A DNA stretch of 64,000 nucleotides, taken from assembly GCA_028829895.1 (NCBI GenBank), contig CM054183.1, forward strand, positions 74,635,571 through 74,699,570. Reading direction: 5' to 3'. Under the pieces are notes generated by a model, which worked only from the letters and a program-made list of their open reading frames with translations, was not told where the DNA came from and ran no database searches. Of this stretch, positions 24,512-37,299 are shown in pieces; the stretch's first letter is position 1; each line of letters starts with the position of its first letter. Made by a program: the position numbers and the translations under genes. The stretch is from Sinotaia quadrata (lineage: Eukaryota > Mollusca > Gastropoda > Architaenioglossa > Viviparidae).

Positions 24512-24514
<3 letters not shown>

Positions 24515-27500
24515 TGACATACATTCTTGACAAACTGTTTTCTGGCAGATATATGGAACATGAATGCATTGCTTAATTCTTTAAATATTATGTGATACTT
24601 GTTTTCTGCCACACAGAAAATGCTCTTTTTTAAAGCAGTTGAGAACCTATTCTAGTATCTCAAGGATCAAATCTTTAAGAACAGCATAATTACTAAATAG
24701 TTGTCAGTAATCCAGTAGAAAATTATTATACTGTGTTCAGTACTGGTGAAATATCTTACAGAATATTGTAATTAGTATTTCTTTTTTTTTTTCAAGGCTT
24801 TTATATTTCTATAAACTTTACAGCAGTTTAATTATGAAGATATAATGAAGGTACTTTGTGTTACTGTTTTCTGATTGATGCATCTTGCATTGGCAGATAT
24901 AGGTTAATAGACAAAATATGCAGATTGATTTTCATTTGTGCTTCCCAAGCTCATTAGCTTTTTCTTCCCATTTAATTAAAAATTAACCTACTCTGTGATT
25001 TCTCATGGAACTGTATTGTATTGTATGCATGTACACACAAATCTACAAGTGTGGACATGCAGCACAATATCTAAAGACTCTTGAATGAATGTTTAGTTTG
25101 AATACCTGTTGATTGGAAATTTTGTTTTTTAATTTTTTTTAATAAACTTCCATTTGACTAATAAGAGGTAGCAAATGAAAACTAGTGTATGCATTTTCTT
25201 TCTTATTTTGAAATACGCACAGACACACTTAGAAAATAAAATAAATTTTAAAAAAATAAAGAAAACACTTCATAAGCAGAGTTTTGGGAAGGCTTTTGTT
25301 TTAAATGTCAGCAAGAATATGTACCATATATACTTAATACATTAAGTGTCATTAATTCAGATCTTTTACTTTTTTTCCCAAAAAAATATTTTAACAAAAA
25401 GAATTTCTCCTTAATTAAAGAAAGTGCAAGCTGTTGGGATTTTTAACCATGCTTTTAAAACAAAGGCAGAGTGTAAAAATGATAACCATACTATGTATAC
25501 AGTACAACCTTGGTATCCAAATTCATATTAGTTACATCAAGTATTACATTATTCTACACCTTTGAGTTCAGTCAATCACAGTTGTGTCTGTTTTATACAT
25601 ATTTATGAAAATACTCATAATTGCTTGTATATGAAATTGTTTTACAAGCTCTTTACTGGTATGTTCTTAACAATGATACCTGAATTTTATTTTTGTTTGA
25701 TAACTTCACATAATTTCTTTGCATTAATTAGTTTGGATATCAAGGTTGTACTGTCTGTCTTCATCAAGTTGACATTTGGTTCATTCATTTAACAACCACA
25801 AAATAGTTCTTGTTAGGCATGTAATCTTAACTGAATATTTGAAACTAAAAAAAAAATTGTGCATACTCATATAATAGCAGAATTTATACAGAATTATTTG
25901 TATCTTCCTTTAAATACCAACTACATGAAATAAAGACCAACATATTTGTGCATAGATCACAAAAAATATCAATTGCAAATGGGCATATGGATTATGGCCA
26001 TTTTGTTTGTCTAATACTAAATATCTTTTTTAAACTGGTAGATTTATGGTACATCTCACCAAAAACTCAGTAGAGAAATACAGGAGTATTATGGGGAGTA
26101 TGATGTTAAGTTCACCATGTCTTTTCATACATATTATTTGCTTTTATATAATGGGTGCCTAGGCAGGTTACAAACAGAATATCACAGTATACATTGAACA
26201 ACTGAAAATCACAATAACTGATTAACACTTCATGAAATTCTGTTCTTTTTGTCCTCCAGTTAATAATACCAATTTTTACTAGTCTGCTTTCTCCTAGTAA
26301 TGATTTTTAATAAAACATACAGCCATCTACATAAATGAGGCTAATGTACCCCCTTTTAACACACCCATCTTCTATTTTTTGTTTAAACTGCCTTCAAAAA
26401 ACAATTTCATATATATGTTCCATGAACATCATGAAAATTATGACAACGATTATATCTGTAAAACATACATTCTACTGCTTTTCATGAAATAACATGTTAA
26501 TCTTGCTTGTATTATTCATGTATAACTATTAACAAGTTTGCAAGCTGGCAAGATAATGAAGTTTACCTGCTAGAGAATCTAATAAAAGCAAAATATCTCT
26601 AACAGCTACAGTACAAAGAACCATGCATACATTATTTTTAAAACATGGTTTAATAAAAAAGTGATAGTAATGAAATGGTTATTTGCATAAGATATAATGC
26701 TAATCCAGTCATCATAGATATAGCACTTGCTACCTCAATGAATAAAGTTTCATACATTCAGATTTACAGAAATGAACACTTACCAATAATAAATATGGCA
26801 ATCCCAATAAACAATACCATGATAAAAAAAATAATTAAATATCAAAAGATCAGTAAGTCTATTTCTAGAATCTGCAGATAAATGTGCATAATTAATACAT
26901 AAAAATTACATGATGAACATATAATACAATCTTGCCAGAGCAAATAGAATAAAACAAAAACATTCACCTTTATTACCTCAGTGGAGGGGTTTTTTAAGAT
27001 AAGGAATTTTGACACTATATAGTTTCCAGTTCCAAGAAAACACACACAAGAACATAATCCTTTATGACTTTAACACACAAAATCCAAATTTAAATATTCC
27101 GTTTTTTAATATTTCCTTCCTGTGACTCATTCTTGACAGTTCAAATTTCTGAAAACAATGCAGTGCACTGGTGTTAATTCAGTTAAAACAGTTTGCATAT
27201 ACAGACAAAAATGCTTGATGAGATTTCCAGTTTCTTTTGTTATAGTTCACATAGGCAGATACAACCACTCCACTTAATGAATGTATACTAGAATCTCCAG
27301 ACAATAGTTGGGTCTAGACACTGGATCCCAGATAAAATCCAAAAAATGATGAATCTAAGAGAAAAATACAAGTAGATCCAAAGTAGAAATAAAAACCAGG
27401 ATATAACTCTTTTAGTGGTCCAAGGCAAAAATAGAAAACCAGGACAGATCCAAGGTATAAACAAAAACCTGGCTACGGCTCCAAAGTACAAATAAAAATG

Positions 27501-29248
27501 CTCCTTTTAGGTTTTCTATGCAAAATTTATGGACTAGCCACCAATAATAAATAATGCAATTCTATTCATCTAACTCAATTCATAGCTCTTCTTCAACAAA
27601 ACATTTTAATTGTCACATATTCAAACAATATTTTTTTTTAAGTTAACACAGAAAAATACAAAAATATTTCTTAAGTGCTTATACAAAAAATACATCACAC
27701 AAGCAGTAGAAGCGAAACTAAGGGATTTCTCAAGTGTCAACTTGGACACCAGGTGGGGTGGGGAGAATATTAAAACCAAAATCCCTTTGGTAATTTATAC
27801 AAAATCAAAAATTCTTAAAAGTGGACAATTACTTTTTATTATGATCTATAGAAATTAACCCAACAGTCTTCCCAGTATGAAAGCCTACACTTAATAAATA
27901 AATAATAGAGATTTTAAGTTAAAAGAAAGTAGGTTACTTTGACCTCTAATAAATCTTTTATTTTCTCTTCTCCATCACTTATTTTCATTCATTTTCCATT
28001 CTTATATATTACCACATGTATGTACAATAAGTCAACATCAAATCAAGACAAATGAGAATATTTACACTTCATTTGGAATTTAAGTCTTGGAGAATGGATT
28101 GGATGGATGATGGTTTGAACTTAGGACCATTTAACTGGTTTATGGATCTAACAGGATCAACAAGCCTTGTGTAATGGCCTATGCCCTCTGAATAAAAAGA
28201 CCATTTATGCTTGGATAAATATCATAGTCTGCTATTGTTATAGTGAGATGGTTTAAATCTGATCTTGAAATATATGAAAAGGATTTTTTTTTTTTTAAAC
28301 AGCATAATATAAAAATGTTGTAAACTATTTTTGGGAAAATAGATTTTAAAAAATGCCTGTCTAAATCTTGAGTGTCACACAGAGTATGTCTGGAGACTGT
28401 CAAAACAAATAAGCAATTTTGGCCCTAATACCATTCAGTGTTTCACAGACCACCCACAAGATGGCAATAGACACAATAATTGGAATTATCTTGTCTAAAT
28501 TCAACAAATGTTCCTGGGCACTGAATATAACACTGATACAGACAGTGTTAGACAAGATATTAAATTTACAAATGATCAAAAATAAAGACTTTAAAATATT
28601 AAACAAGTACCATTTACTGTATACTGTTATAGTGTTCTCTTGCTCTTCCTTCACTCCGACCTTTTTCCTTTCATCATTCTTGAATCAAAATTAAATCTAT
28701 AAATCAACTTAACCTAATCTTAATAATGGTCAATAGTTAATCAATATCTTTTGCAAAATAATATGTTCCTTCCCACAACATTATTACATTTTCTACTGAC
28801 CTGATGTGGATACTGTGGTCATCCTGCTCAACTGCAATTACTTAATGTCAGTTTATGCAAATAACCAACCTTTTATAATTGTTGTTATTTCAAGAAGATA
28901 AAAGTAATGGGGTGTTTTATCATCAAGTAGACAGTTGAAAAAATATTTATTACAAACCAAATTGATTATTTACCTCTGACTTTTATATATTTGTTATTGA
29001 TTACAAAATCTAGTGTCCACTCCAGATGACTTAAAAGTGACTAAACAATATACATATGCCTGAGTAAAAGAAATTAATATGAAATGATATTTATTATAAA
29101 TAGTAATCATTCATGAATTATAAAAGAGTTCAATGTGAATTTTACAATCAATCAGGTATGTTACATACAAAGGTACTGACTCTCTGCATAGACTATTCAT
29201 ATTCTATAATCTGTAGGATAAAGTTATTTTGTTTTGGGGCAGAGATGT
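24512..29248. other. Intergenic AT-rich stretch
   Basis: No gene is recognised. It contains a degenerate minisatellite at 27374-27502. Several 60-90-codon frames (for example 25562-25792 and 28400-28654) are as expected by chance in AT-rich DNA and show no family motif. Some could be unrecognised transposon debris. Confidence 0.5.
27374..27502. repeat. Degenerate minisatellite, ~30-45-bp units
   Basis: About four imperfect units share GATCCAAAGTAGAAATAAAA and ACCAGGA-type words: starts at about 27375, 27417, 27447 and 27478. Spacing varies from about 30 to 43 bases, so it is old. On the minus strand it makes the repetitive PWxxPGFLFL-like reading at 27288-27491, which is not a gene. Confidence 0.65.
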
Positions 29249-29256
29249 GTATAGAT

Positions 29257-29410
29257 CAGGGGTCACCACGGTCGCCCGCAGGCCTTTCTAAAAATAGCAC
29301 AACTCAGCTGCAAACTAAGTAAATTTGTTATATTTCAGAAGATGGTAGCCCTTCGTATGACTCAGTACCCATGAAGTAGCTCTCAGTATCAAAAAGGTTG
29401 GTGACCCCTG
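29257..29410. mobile_element. hAT MITE, 154 bp, exact 8-bp target duplication
   Basis: Ends are CAGGGGTCACCA and TTGGTGACCCCTG, an inverted repeat. The 8 bases GTATAGAT occur on both sides (29249-29256 and 29411-29418), an exact hAT-type duplication. There is no coding capacity. The intact ends and duplication suggest fairly recent insertion. Confidence 0.9.
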
Positions 29411-29418
29411 GTATAGAT

Positions 29419-30504
29419 CATTGCAAAAGTGATCCAATGTGCATTGGATCCTCATTACAGCACACTGGCGATGTTGGGAGAATGTTTGTCTTGGTGTTTC
29501 AATTTGCACAGCTCGATGTAATAATTAACACAATCAGAGCTCTTTTCTTCATAGCCCTCTCTCAATGCCAACTTTTGAAAAAATAAACAGTACAGGAAGA
29601 ATCTTTACAGGAAGCAAGTCTTTTCTGCCTTTAACTCCTCCCTGTGCAGCCATTAACTGGCTTTTATTAAATAAATGATCAAGTCAACTAAAGTTAAAAG
29701 TAACATCTATCTAGGTTTGCCCTTGCAGATTTTATGTACACATTCTTCTACATGAAAAGGGTGATCCTCAGAGTTTCTGAATGCTTCTGTCATTCAGCAT
29801 CTAATTTATGACAGACACCTAGCAGTCTTTGTTGAAATTTGAGCAGCTCATCAGTGAAAGTGTGGGTTCCTCTCCAAACTAATGTTAAGAGAAATTCCAG
29901 TAGAAATAAAGTTTAAATTATATTTAGACAAGTTCTGGGCAGTACCATAGTCATAGACTTTAATCTGCTTCAGCATAAATGGTTTAGTGAAATTTATCTT
30001 GCCCAACACTTGTTCTGATGTTGATGCAGTATTCAGTACTTTCAAAGAGACTTGATATTTCTCATCATCAAAAGATGGCTATCTTTTTGGTTCCTATTTC
30101 CTCTCAGTGCTGTTTCCTTTATCATGCTAATTATATAGTAGCCCTGCTATTGACTCCTTAATGACTTCAGTAAATACATGTACTTGCAAAGTAAGAACAA
30201 TCACAGATAATTCAGTCTTAGAAGTTGGCTAATTTTGTACTGTCACTAATTTTCCCTGCTCACAGATATAACCATTATCTGATATGGCATGTTACCTCAT
30301 ACCATATAAGAACTAACCCGGGACTATGTGACAAAGGGTGTGCTTTTCAGACATTCGTAATCAGTGTGAAAAGAGAGAGACTGCAAACTTTCTTCCTGAA
30401 CACAATTGTGGCAACCTGACTTACAACTGGAGCAATAAGACTTTCTAGTTATTTATGCATCTTGTGGTGTGTTTTGTTGGAGTTGTACATTTTTGGGCAC
30501 AAAT
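29419..30504. other. Intergenic sequence, nothing recognised
   Basis: AT-rich sequence between the hAT MITE and the solo LTR. No gene, RNA or element recognised; small frames on both strands look like chance. Confidence 0.5.
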
Positions 30505-30509
30505 ATAAG

Positions 30510-32167
30510 TGTTATGTGTCCATATTTATTTATAGACCCTGTTTCAGAATTTAGAATTTATGTTAATTAAAATTCGTTCCTCCTATTCTGACAACAGACT
30601 GGCTGCTCAAATTCACCCTTCAGTCTGATCAAATTTAACGCTTGTAGTTTAAGCCAACAAATTTATATTATAGACAGGCAAACTTGCGTACAAAGCACGG
30701 ACTGGGAAACGTTAAACAATTATAGTTAATTATGCATTCACTCTCCTTTTTCTCGACTCATTTGCCCCCACCCAATCCTATCGGTCTATTTGCAAAAATA
30801 ACCAACTACAATAACTGATTAACAAGGTAAAACTGAATTTAATAAAATTTAACAAATAACAAAAGATATTCAAAGATTCAGACGATATTAAGTCTCCTAA
30901 TACTATGCTATTTGTCTAACACACGAAGTGTCCGAATAGATTGCAGATAGAGTTTATTTAGTTCAAGTACACCAGTCCTTGCACTTAGCTGGTTATCCAA
31001 ATAGCAACGATAAATGAAGCACGTGGTCCCCAACAAAATTCCTGTTGGATTACCGGACTCAACGGCCTAGGTATCACCAACTTGGTCGACAGTCTTTCAT
31101 TAATTACACCCCTCTTCTGAATCGCATCAGGAGTTCAGACTCAGCCAATTGCTAGACACCAATCGAAGCAATATACAGGCCGGTTCACTGGGCGGTGAAC
31201 TTTACGACGATGAAGAAAGACCAAGACGTCGGACAAAGACCAAGAAACCCGCTCTGGAAATAAATGAATTCCTATGAGCGATAGTTCTCATGGTTTCACA
31301 ATCCAATACACGTGGTTGACAATAGCATAGCTTTATTCCTTGACCATTTTAGTGTCTTTACATTTAATATTTAAATATATAATAAAAGATACAATGCAGT
31401 CAAGCATGTGCGTTTTTACAATTAACGTACACATGAGACTTATGAATTTCAAGGAAACATTACATTTTACAAATGAAATTCAATAAGAAGGAAAATCAAA
31501 AATACAATTTAAAAATCACGCATATGCGCTCTACAATTACAACAATATAATACACGCAAAATGAATTTAAATTGTTAACAAGAAATTTACAATAATGTGC
31601 ACAGACGTTCTGTGATACAATTCAGTTATTTTTAGTTTACAAAATTATTGTTTCTCAATTTAACAATTAATTTAAGGGATGTAACATTTCAACTTAGCCA
31701 CACTTTTATCAAGCCACGTGTTTTGGAGAAAATTGCAATAATACAACTCCTACAACAATAAAATGCATAAATTCGCACAACGATAACTTAAATGGAAATA
31801 CAAACAATATTTTAAGAAATCGATGTGTTACCTTGTTCAATACAACAGTATGATCAGCAGCGGGCCCTCACGTGATTCATGGAATTTCGGATGACTTAGA
31901 CGCTCGCATCGGTCAGTCCTTTTCCTCGTGAATGCGGGTCTATAGCGCAATCAAGAGTATTTAAAGGAACATACGCAGTGATAACGCTTGGTTCGACCTA
32001 CAATCAGCCATTGTCTTAAATGTTATATAACTGGAGTAAGGCATGTGTATCAGAGCAAGACGATTACGTCACTTTTACAAAGAACTGCATCCAAACAAGA
32101 ATAAAATAACGAATTTAAACGAAAGCAGGTTAAGAGGTCAAGTATAATTTGTCTTGACTCTGCTACA
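30510..32167. mobile_element. Solo LTR, copy 1 (1658 bp)
   Basis: The element starts TGTTATGTG and ends TCTGCTACA, TG to CA. It is flanked by the 5-bp direct repeat ATAAG (30505-30509 and 32168-32172). It is alignable along its length with 56404-58051: shared starts TTTATAGACCCTG, middle AACAAGATATTCAAA-type sequence, GTGTTACCTT near 31827 and GGTTAAGAGGTC near the end. Both copies have almost the same length and similar ends, and no internal retroelement sequence lies inside or beside either. This fits solo LTRs left by recombination between the two LTRs of an LTR retrotransposon. Base composition is less AT-rich and more CpG-rich than the surroundings. Transcription direction is not determinable from what I see, nor is the superfamily. 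Confidence 0.8.
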
Positions 32168-32172
32168 ATAAG

Positions 32173-33514
32173 ATATTCAAAGGATTGCAATGTTTATTGA
32201 AGGTCCATGAATAGATGAGTAGATACTGCAATTGTCTAGTTTTGTATGTATCATCATGCTGACCACTTGTGAAGAATAGTCAAACTTGCACACCACACAA
32301 ATGTGTATAATTTGAATAAAACAACAAAGAAAGTGAACATGCTCTTTACTAATGCCAGCTTATGTAAAACATTCACCTCTGAGATGCACTCTTATATTGC
32401 CAGTGTTTATTGGAGATAGTCTTGGTGTTCTGTTTCTGTGTCTGATTTCTTTTGTGTTGACCGAATCTTTTTTTATATACCTCTCTTGAGTGGTATAGAT
32501 GATCTAACATAAGTTGTTGGATCATGTCTTCACTGGGGTGGTTGTATTTCTACTGGAAGGTTTGTTGGTCTTCATAGATTCTAATGTTTGGTTTATTCCC
32601 TACACTGATGCTGTAGATGATTTTGTTGGCTTCTTTTGTTTTCTGTTATGAGATAAAGGACTATTTCTTTTTTATCTTTTTTTAAAAATTTAATCTGGAA
32701 AATCCTGCTAAAATCAAAGGCCAATTCATCTCGGACACAAGGGTGATAAATGAATCTTTTTCTCAGACTCTACACAACTTCTCAAGCCAATAATTATAAT
32801 ATAATTTATGCACAAGAAATTTACAATAGACACACCCAGAAGGCAACAAATGCTACTGATGTGTGTGTGTAAAAACATTCAAACAGTCCAACAATAGATC
32901 CAGAACTGAAACACTAGATGAATTATTTTTCAAACCTGTAATGCCATCAATACCCACTTCACTAGAGTTTGAATAGGGCCACAAGGCACTGCAACTAATA
33001 TCAAATCAACCATAGACAAAATGAAAAAACTACTTTACCTGAGAAATTAAGAAAGCAGCAACCAGGAAAAGAAAAAGGAAAAGACCTCTTCACATTAGGA
33101 GACAACAAAACAATAAAATATACCTCATATTGAAAGGTTCAACAATAACCAAGCAGATGACAAAATTAGAGAATGCATCAATGGTCTATTTTTATCACCA
33201 ATTCATAGATATGTTCCAGCAATTCCTAGATAATATTTCTTGCATTTTGCTATTGATACTTGCATTTTATGTAGAGATGTATTATATGAGTAGACTATTA
33301 CTTCTACAATTGTGAATTATTATGCTTTGTAATATGTTAAACACATGACATTGTTTCTAGGGAACATGTTCATAAATTATTATGTTGTCTGTGTGTATTG
33401 GGCTAATAAATACTGTTGCAGAAAACTGTAAGTTGAGACTTGAATGTAAGAAAGAATGGAGTTGAGATGATAAACTGGAAAACTTAACGTTTGTTCCCTG
33501 GTTATATTTTATAG
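32173..33514. other. Intergenic stretch with one exon-like segment
   Basis: No annotated gene. It contains the minus-strand exon-like segment at 32377-32642. The rest is AT-rich with no recognisable content. Confidence 0.5.
32377..32642 (-). pseudogene. Exon-like coding remnant, unknown family
   Basis: On the minus strand a CATAACAG acceptor precedes 32642 and a GTGAAT donor follows 32377. Between them one frame reads well: NKIIYSISVGNKPNIRIYED, then a stretch with one TAG stop (32552-32550), then YNHPSEDMIQQLMLDHLYHS and REVYKKRFGQHKRNQ. Composition is protein-like, with mixed charge and little low complexity. I do not recognise the family. The single stop and the absence of partner exons nearby suggest a captured or decayed exon or transposon coding piece. 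It could also be chance. Confidence 0.3.
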
Positions 33515-33696
33515 GAAAGAAGCGTCCTTTCTACAATTTTAGAATTTCCATGATTGCTGGAATTTTTGGATTTTTCTTCTTGGTTCCTGGTTTATTGATT
33601 TATAAAATGTTAGATTATGGTAAAGTGACTACGAGAGGAAGGCAAATGAGAAAATTGATGCACAATACACTGATGAAAGCAGGCATATGCGCGTAA
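33515..33696 (+). CDS. Exon-like short ORF with one transmembrane segment, unknown
   Basis: After the acceptor-like TTATATTTTATAG, one open frame runs to TAA at 33694-33696. It gives KKRPFYNFRISMIAGIFGFF, then FLVPGLLIYKMLDYGK, then VTTRGRQMRKLMHNTLMKAG and ICA. The first internal Met is at 33550, giving 48 residues from there. It has a positively charged start, a hydrophobic stretch of about 20 residues and a basic tail, as in small single-pass mitochondrial or ER membrane proteins. I do not recognise it. It could be a terminal exon, an intronless retrocopy fragment or chance. It overlaps the start of the hAT fragment by a few bases. Confidence 0.3.
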
Positions 33697-34260
33697 GAAA
33701 AAGACACAACGATGGTGATGCAGAAAAGATTATGATTCAAGGAAGAGAAAAGTTCAAGCTTGAAACTTACCTACCATTATTGGATAAGTTAATGCAGAGC
33801 TTTTCCATAGTGTGGAAGTTCCTTCTCTCTTTAAGTTCCTCGTTGAGTTCCCATCAAAGACAGATGCTGAAATTCAAGAATCTGCCTCAAAATTTAGAGA
33901 GAATTATCCTGAGGACATCGAGTTGGAGTTTGCAGATAAAATGGTTCATTTTCAAGTATTTCATATCACAGAAGATTCTAATGAAACAGTGCCAGCATCG
34001 CAATCATACAAACTCTTTTTTGAAAATATGGTGTAGTCAAAGTTCTCAAATGAAGGTAAAGCATGAAGAATTTATATGTGTCTCATATCACAAATGCTAC
34101 TGGTGAACAAACCTTTTCGAAGTTAAACTACTGAAAAATTCTCATCGATCTTCAGTGACACATGAATGACTAAATTCACTTGCCTTATGGCCACTAAATA
34201 CGAGGCCTTGCAAAAGGTAGACTTCCAAGATATCCTGAAAGATTTCACCACAAATTGAGG
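33687..34260 (+). mobile_element. Decayed hAT transposase fragment (ZMYM1-like lineage)
   Basis: Three successive frames reconstruct the order of a hAT transposase C-terminal half without being one ORF. RKRHNDGDAEKIMIQGREKF, then KLETYLPLLDKL lie at 33693-33794. A second frame, 33812-34036, holds SKFRENYPEDIELEFADKMV and HFQVFH. A third frame ends with a dimerisation-region remnant, about 34037-34256, with KVDFQDILKDF at its end. This matches the ZMYM1 / 52-kDa-repressor type hAT lineage. Frameshifts and stops show it is dead. No terminal inverted repeats were located. Confidence 0.75.
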
Positions 34261-34399
34261 AAAGTGAATGTTTAAAGTTTGTTGGCTTATAAAATTAAAA
34301 TTTTAAAAAATTGTGTTTAATAAATTATTTTTTTTGTCTAAAAACATATTACGAGACAGTTTGCAAAGGGGCTACCGAGATTTCAACCGTCTAGGAACC

Positions 34400-34650
34400 T
34401 CCAGAAGGTTAATCTAGCACTGTACGGAGTGACGACAAATAATACCAGTCATTCCCCCAATTCCATCGCTGTCACTGAGTAAATCACTTCATTCTAATGT
34501 TACTGCTCCAATTTTGACACTATCACTGAGCGCGGCAGATAATTCTAATGTCATTCCTCCAACACTATTGCCGAGGATGGCAGATGGTACAAAATGTCAT
34601 TCCTTCAAATAGTCACTGCATAAATAGTAGTCTCCTAATGTCAAAGTAGC
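34400..34650. repeat. Degenerate minisatellite, ~60-bp units
   Basis: Words such as CTAATGTCATTCCTCCAA, CTAATGTTACTGCTCCAATT and GTCACTGAG/CACTGAGCG recur about every 60 bases from about 34442 to 34645. Perhaps four divergent units. Confidence 0.5.
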
Positions 34651-35172
34651 GAAAAGCATAGAGACCGAATCACTACCACGTGACTTTAAAAATATTTACA
34701 ACTCCTTTTCTTAACAAACTATGTGGCATTCTTAATGCTTTGTAATTGCACAATGAGGTGTTTTATAGCTTAATTGTCACAACACCGATCTGTCCTGTAG
34801 CGCAAACAAAATAAGAATAGTTTAACTTTAATCTGATTTTTTTTTTTTTTACTGTCTGTGATCCACGACAATAGATGCATTGTATGCTTCAGGACACCGA
34901 TTAAATTAGTACCAGAAACCATGCCAATTGAATTCTTTTTACCCGAGCTGTTACTCCGCCTCTTCCCTGGCAGGTTAAGAATAGTCTGTTAGGACAAAGA
35001 GGTGACCTAGTTAATACTCAGTCATTAGTAGAGTAAGCACGAATACCACATTATTTTATGTCAGTGAAATCAGTATGACATGTATGTACACAGCTGCCAA
35101 AGCTTGATTTTGTGTAGTGGGATAGTAAATTAACACCAATTAAAACTGGCTTTCATATAGTCAAAATATTAT
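34651..35172. other. Intergenic sequence, nothing recognised
   Basis: Mixed-composition DNA between the minisatellite and the LTR-like block. No gene or repeat recognised. Confidence 0.45.
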
Positions 35173-37153
35173 TGTGACGGGTAAATAAATGGAAAGCAAA
35201 CCATCAAACATTGTTCGGCCATTTTATTCTTTTCTTTGGTTGCAGGATGCATTGTTTTCTGTATTTTCAAATGGGAAGCTATTATTTTTTTATGCCTTAC
35301 CAGTATGTTAGACGGTGCATATAATTAAATATGTATATGAATTACTATGAATATATGAAGTAGTATTCATTTACTTTGATGATAAGTAATTTAGTCAGAG
35401 ATAGTTAGGAATTACATTCAGTGTTTATTTCAATTAGGAGGACGTGTCATTAGCATTTGGATGCGCCCATTACATAATTTTCTTTTCACATGTTACATAC
35501 AATTGTGACACTTCAACAGTCGAAAGAAATGGAGAAAGGCTGATATTTTGTCTGAAGGACAAAGAAGAAGATTTTGTTTTTGTTGAGTGTATGTTTGCAC
35601 AAGTGAGTTTCATTTAATGTGTTGGACCCCAACTATGTTGTTTCTTCGCACTGGACTCTGGCATGGATCCTTTTTCAGTTCTTTGTAAGAAACTTTGTAA
35701 GAAAGACCTCCGAGTGTCCACCGTTATGTGACTGGGACTGTTCCTCTGAATGATTACTGACTTTGCAGTCTCTAAGGATACAGACATTGCGTCTTTGTCT
35801 AGTTGCACTAGTCAAGTCCTGACCGCAGTCACTTCCAGTGTCCATGGTTTAGGTATTGAGGACAGTGGGGCTGGCAGGGAGGGGGCACTTCACCTCTACA
35901 CTCAATTTGGGTTTTCACCCACGTTGGACATTTCCCGCACTTCAGCGAGAAATCATTCCCTCGTTTCTCAGCAGGGGACTACGTTCAGGTCTTCACTTAT
36001 GTAGGCGAGTCTGTTCGTCGTCACTTTTCAGTGCCCGGAGTTACTCGTTATCAGTCACTTTTTCTTCACTCTGGTCTTCACCAGTGAACATTGTGAACTT
36101 CCTTTTCATCCTTCGAAGAGAAAGGTGGACTTAAATGTGTATTCGGCCCGTCGGTCTCGTGTGTCCGCAAGGTGTACTTCACCATTATCTCATCAGCATC
36201 CCTATAAGTTGATAGCGAGTAGAAATGTTTATAGGGACGCATCTTCGTAGGTAGTCTAGGTAGACAGTTTATTAATCTTATTGTTGACATTTGAGAGGAA
36301 TGTCTGGTTGTTGATATATTATATTATTATAATTAAGCCTGTATTTCGTTGGAACTTCTGGCCACTGATACGGGGGCCTGATTAACATTTGGTTTAATGA
36401 TTTAGTTTCTTTCGACCTTCTGGGTTTTCACCCTAAGACATTTTGTTGAACAATTTGTTGATAAATTTAGTTTTCGTTGATATTTAGGCCTATTTATTTA
36501 TTTTTTTGGTGACTCACGCGGTTATCATCGCTGGTTGAGTAGTGATTGATTGACTATATCGGGTTTCCACCTGTGTGTTTATAATTAATATTTAGTTATT
36601 TCTGAGTGTAAGTGTTAAGCGATCTTCACCGTTGACGGTGTGATTGTGTATCGGGTTGTCATCTCTTTTTATTTTTATTTTACTTTATTTTATTCATCAT
36701 TCATCTCTCTGATCCCTATTCCACGATTGTGAGAATGAATGTTTCTGGATGAATGACTAACAGCCGTCTTCTAGTGTCACTCCACTAACTAGAATAAAAC
36801 TTTCGCCTTAATTTTATTTAGGGTGTCTGTTTTGGTTTGCAGGGGTGAAGTTCAGTGCGGTTGTTTGTTCGTTCGTCCGTTCATCCACATTTCACATTTA
36901 ATCCTATACTCGTACATTCACACAGCCGACTTTCACATGTACCCCGCATTCAGATCCCCCCCCTCCCGACACACACAAGACCATCATGGTGTCTGTTTGC
37001 GAGACTTTGCTTTATTTCCACCTTGGCAAAGTCGGTGTGTCGTTGGCTTGACCCTTACCACCTCCGGTGCGGTGACAGTTATTTTTATTCTAATAAATTT
37101 CTATATATGACTCTCCAGAAGTTACGTCCCTTGATTTCTTGTTATCTGTCACA
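35173..37153 (+). mobile_element. LTR-like block upstream of TTC28
   Basis: A block of about 2 kb, richer in CpG and pyrimidines than its surroundings. It begins TGTGACGGG and ends TCTGTCACA, a 6-bp inverted match of the TG-CA type. Near the right end are AATAAA words (about 36793 and 37091) in GT/T-rich context, as at the R region of an LTR. The words GGGTTTTCACCC and GGGTTTCCACC recur. No 5-bp target duplication is seen (ATTAT against GTGTC) and there is no reverse transcriptase, so the boundaries and the LTR nature are tentative. The alternative is an extended TTC28 promoter region. Frames inside are unrecognised. Confidence 0.35.
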
Positions 37154-37299
37154 GTGTCAGGTAACTTGTTGACCTACGGTTCGGTGATAGAGCCTATTTT
37201 TGATTTGTTAATGTACTTTTATACAGTTTCGAGGTACCATCGATCATAGATATTCATTACTGAAATGCATTTTGTTTTTAGTTAGACCGCCAATGTGGA

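Noticed and set aside
28400..28694. Overlapping 84- and 91-codon frames on opposite strands
   Set aside because: No motif, mutual shadow frames in AT-rich sequence.
36823..37172. Two ~100-codon frames upstream of TTC28
   Set aside because: Low-complexity, pyrimidine-driven, overlapping in two frames; part of the LTR-like block, not a gene.
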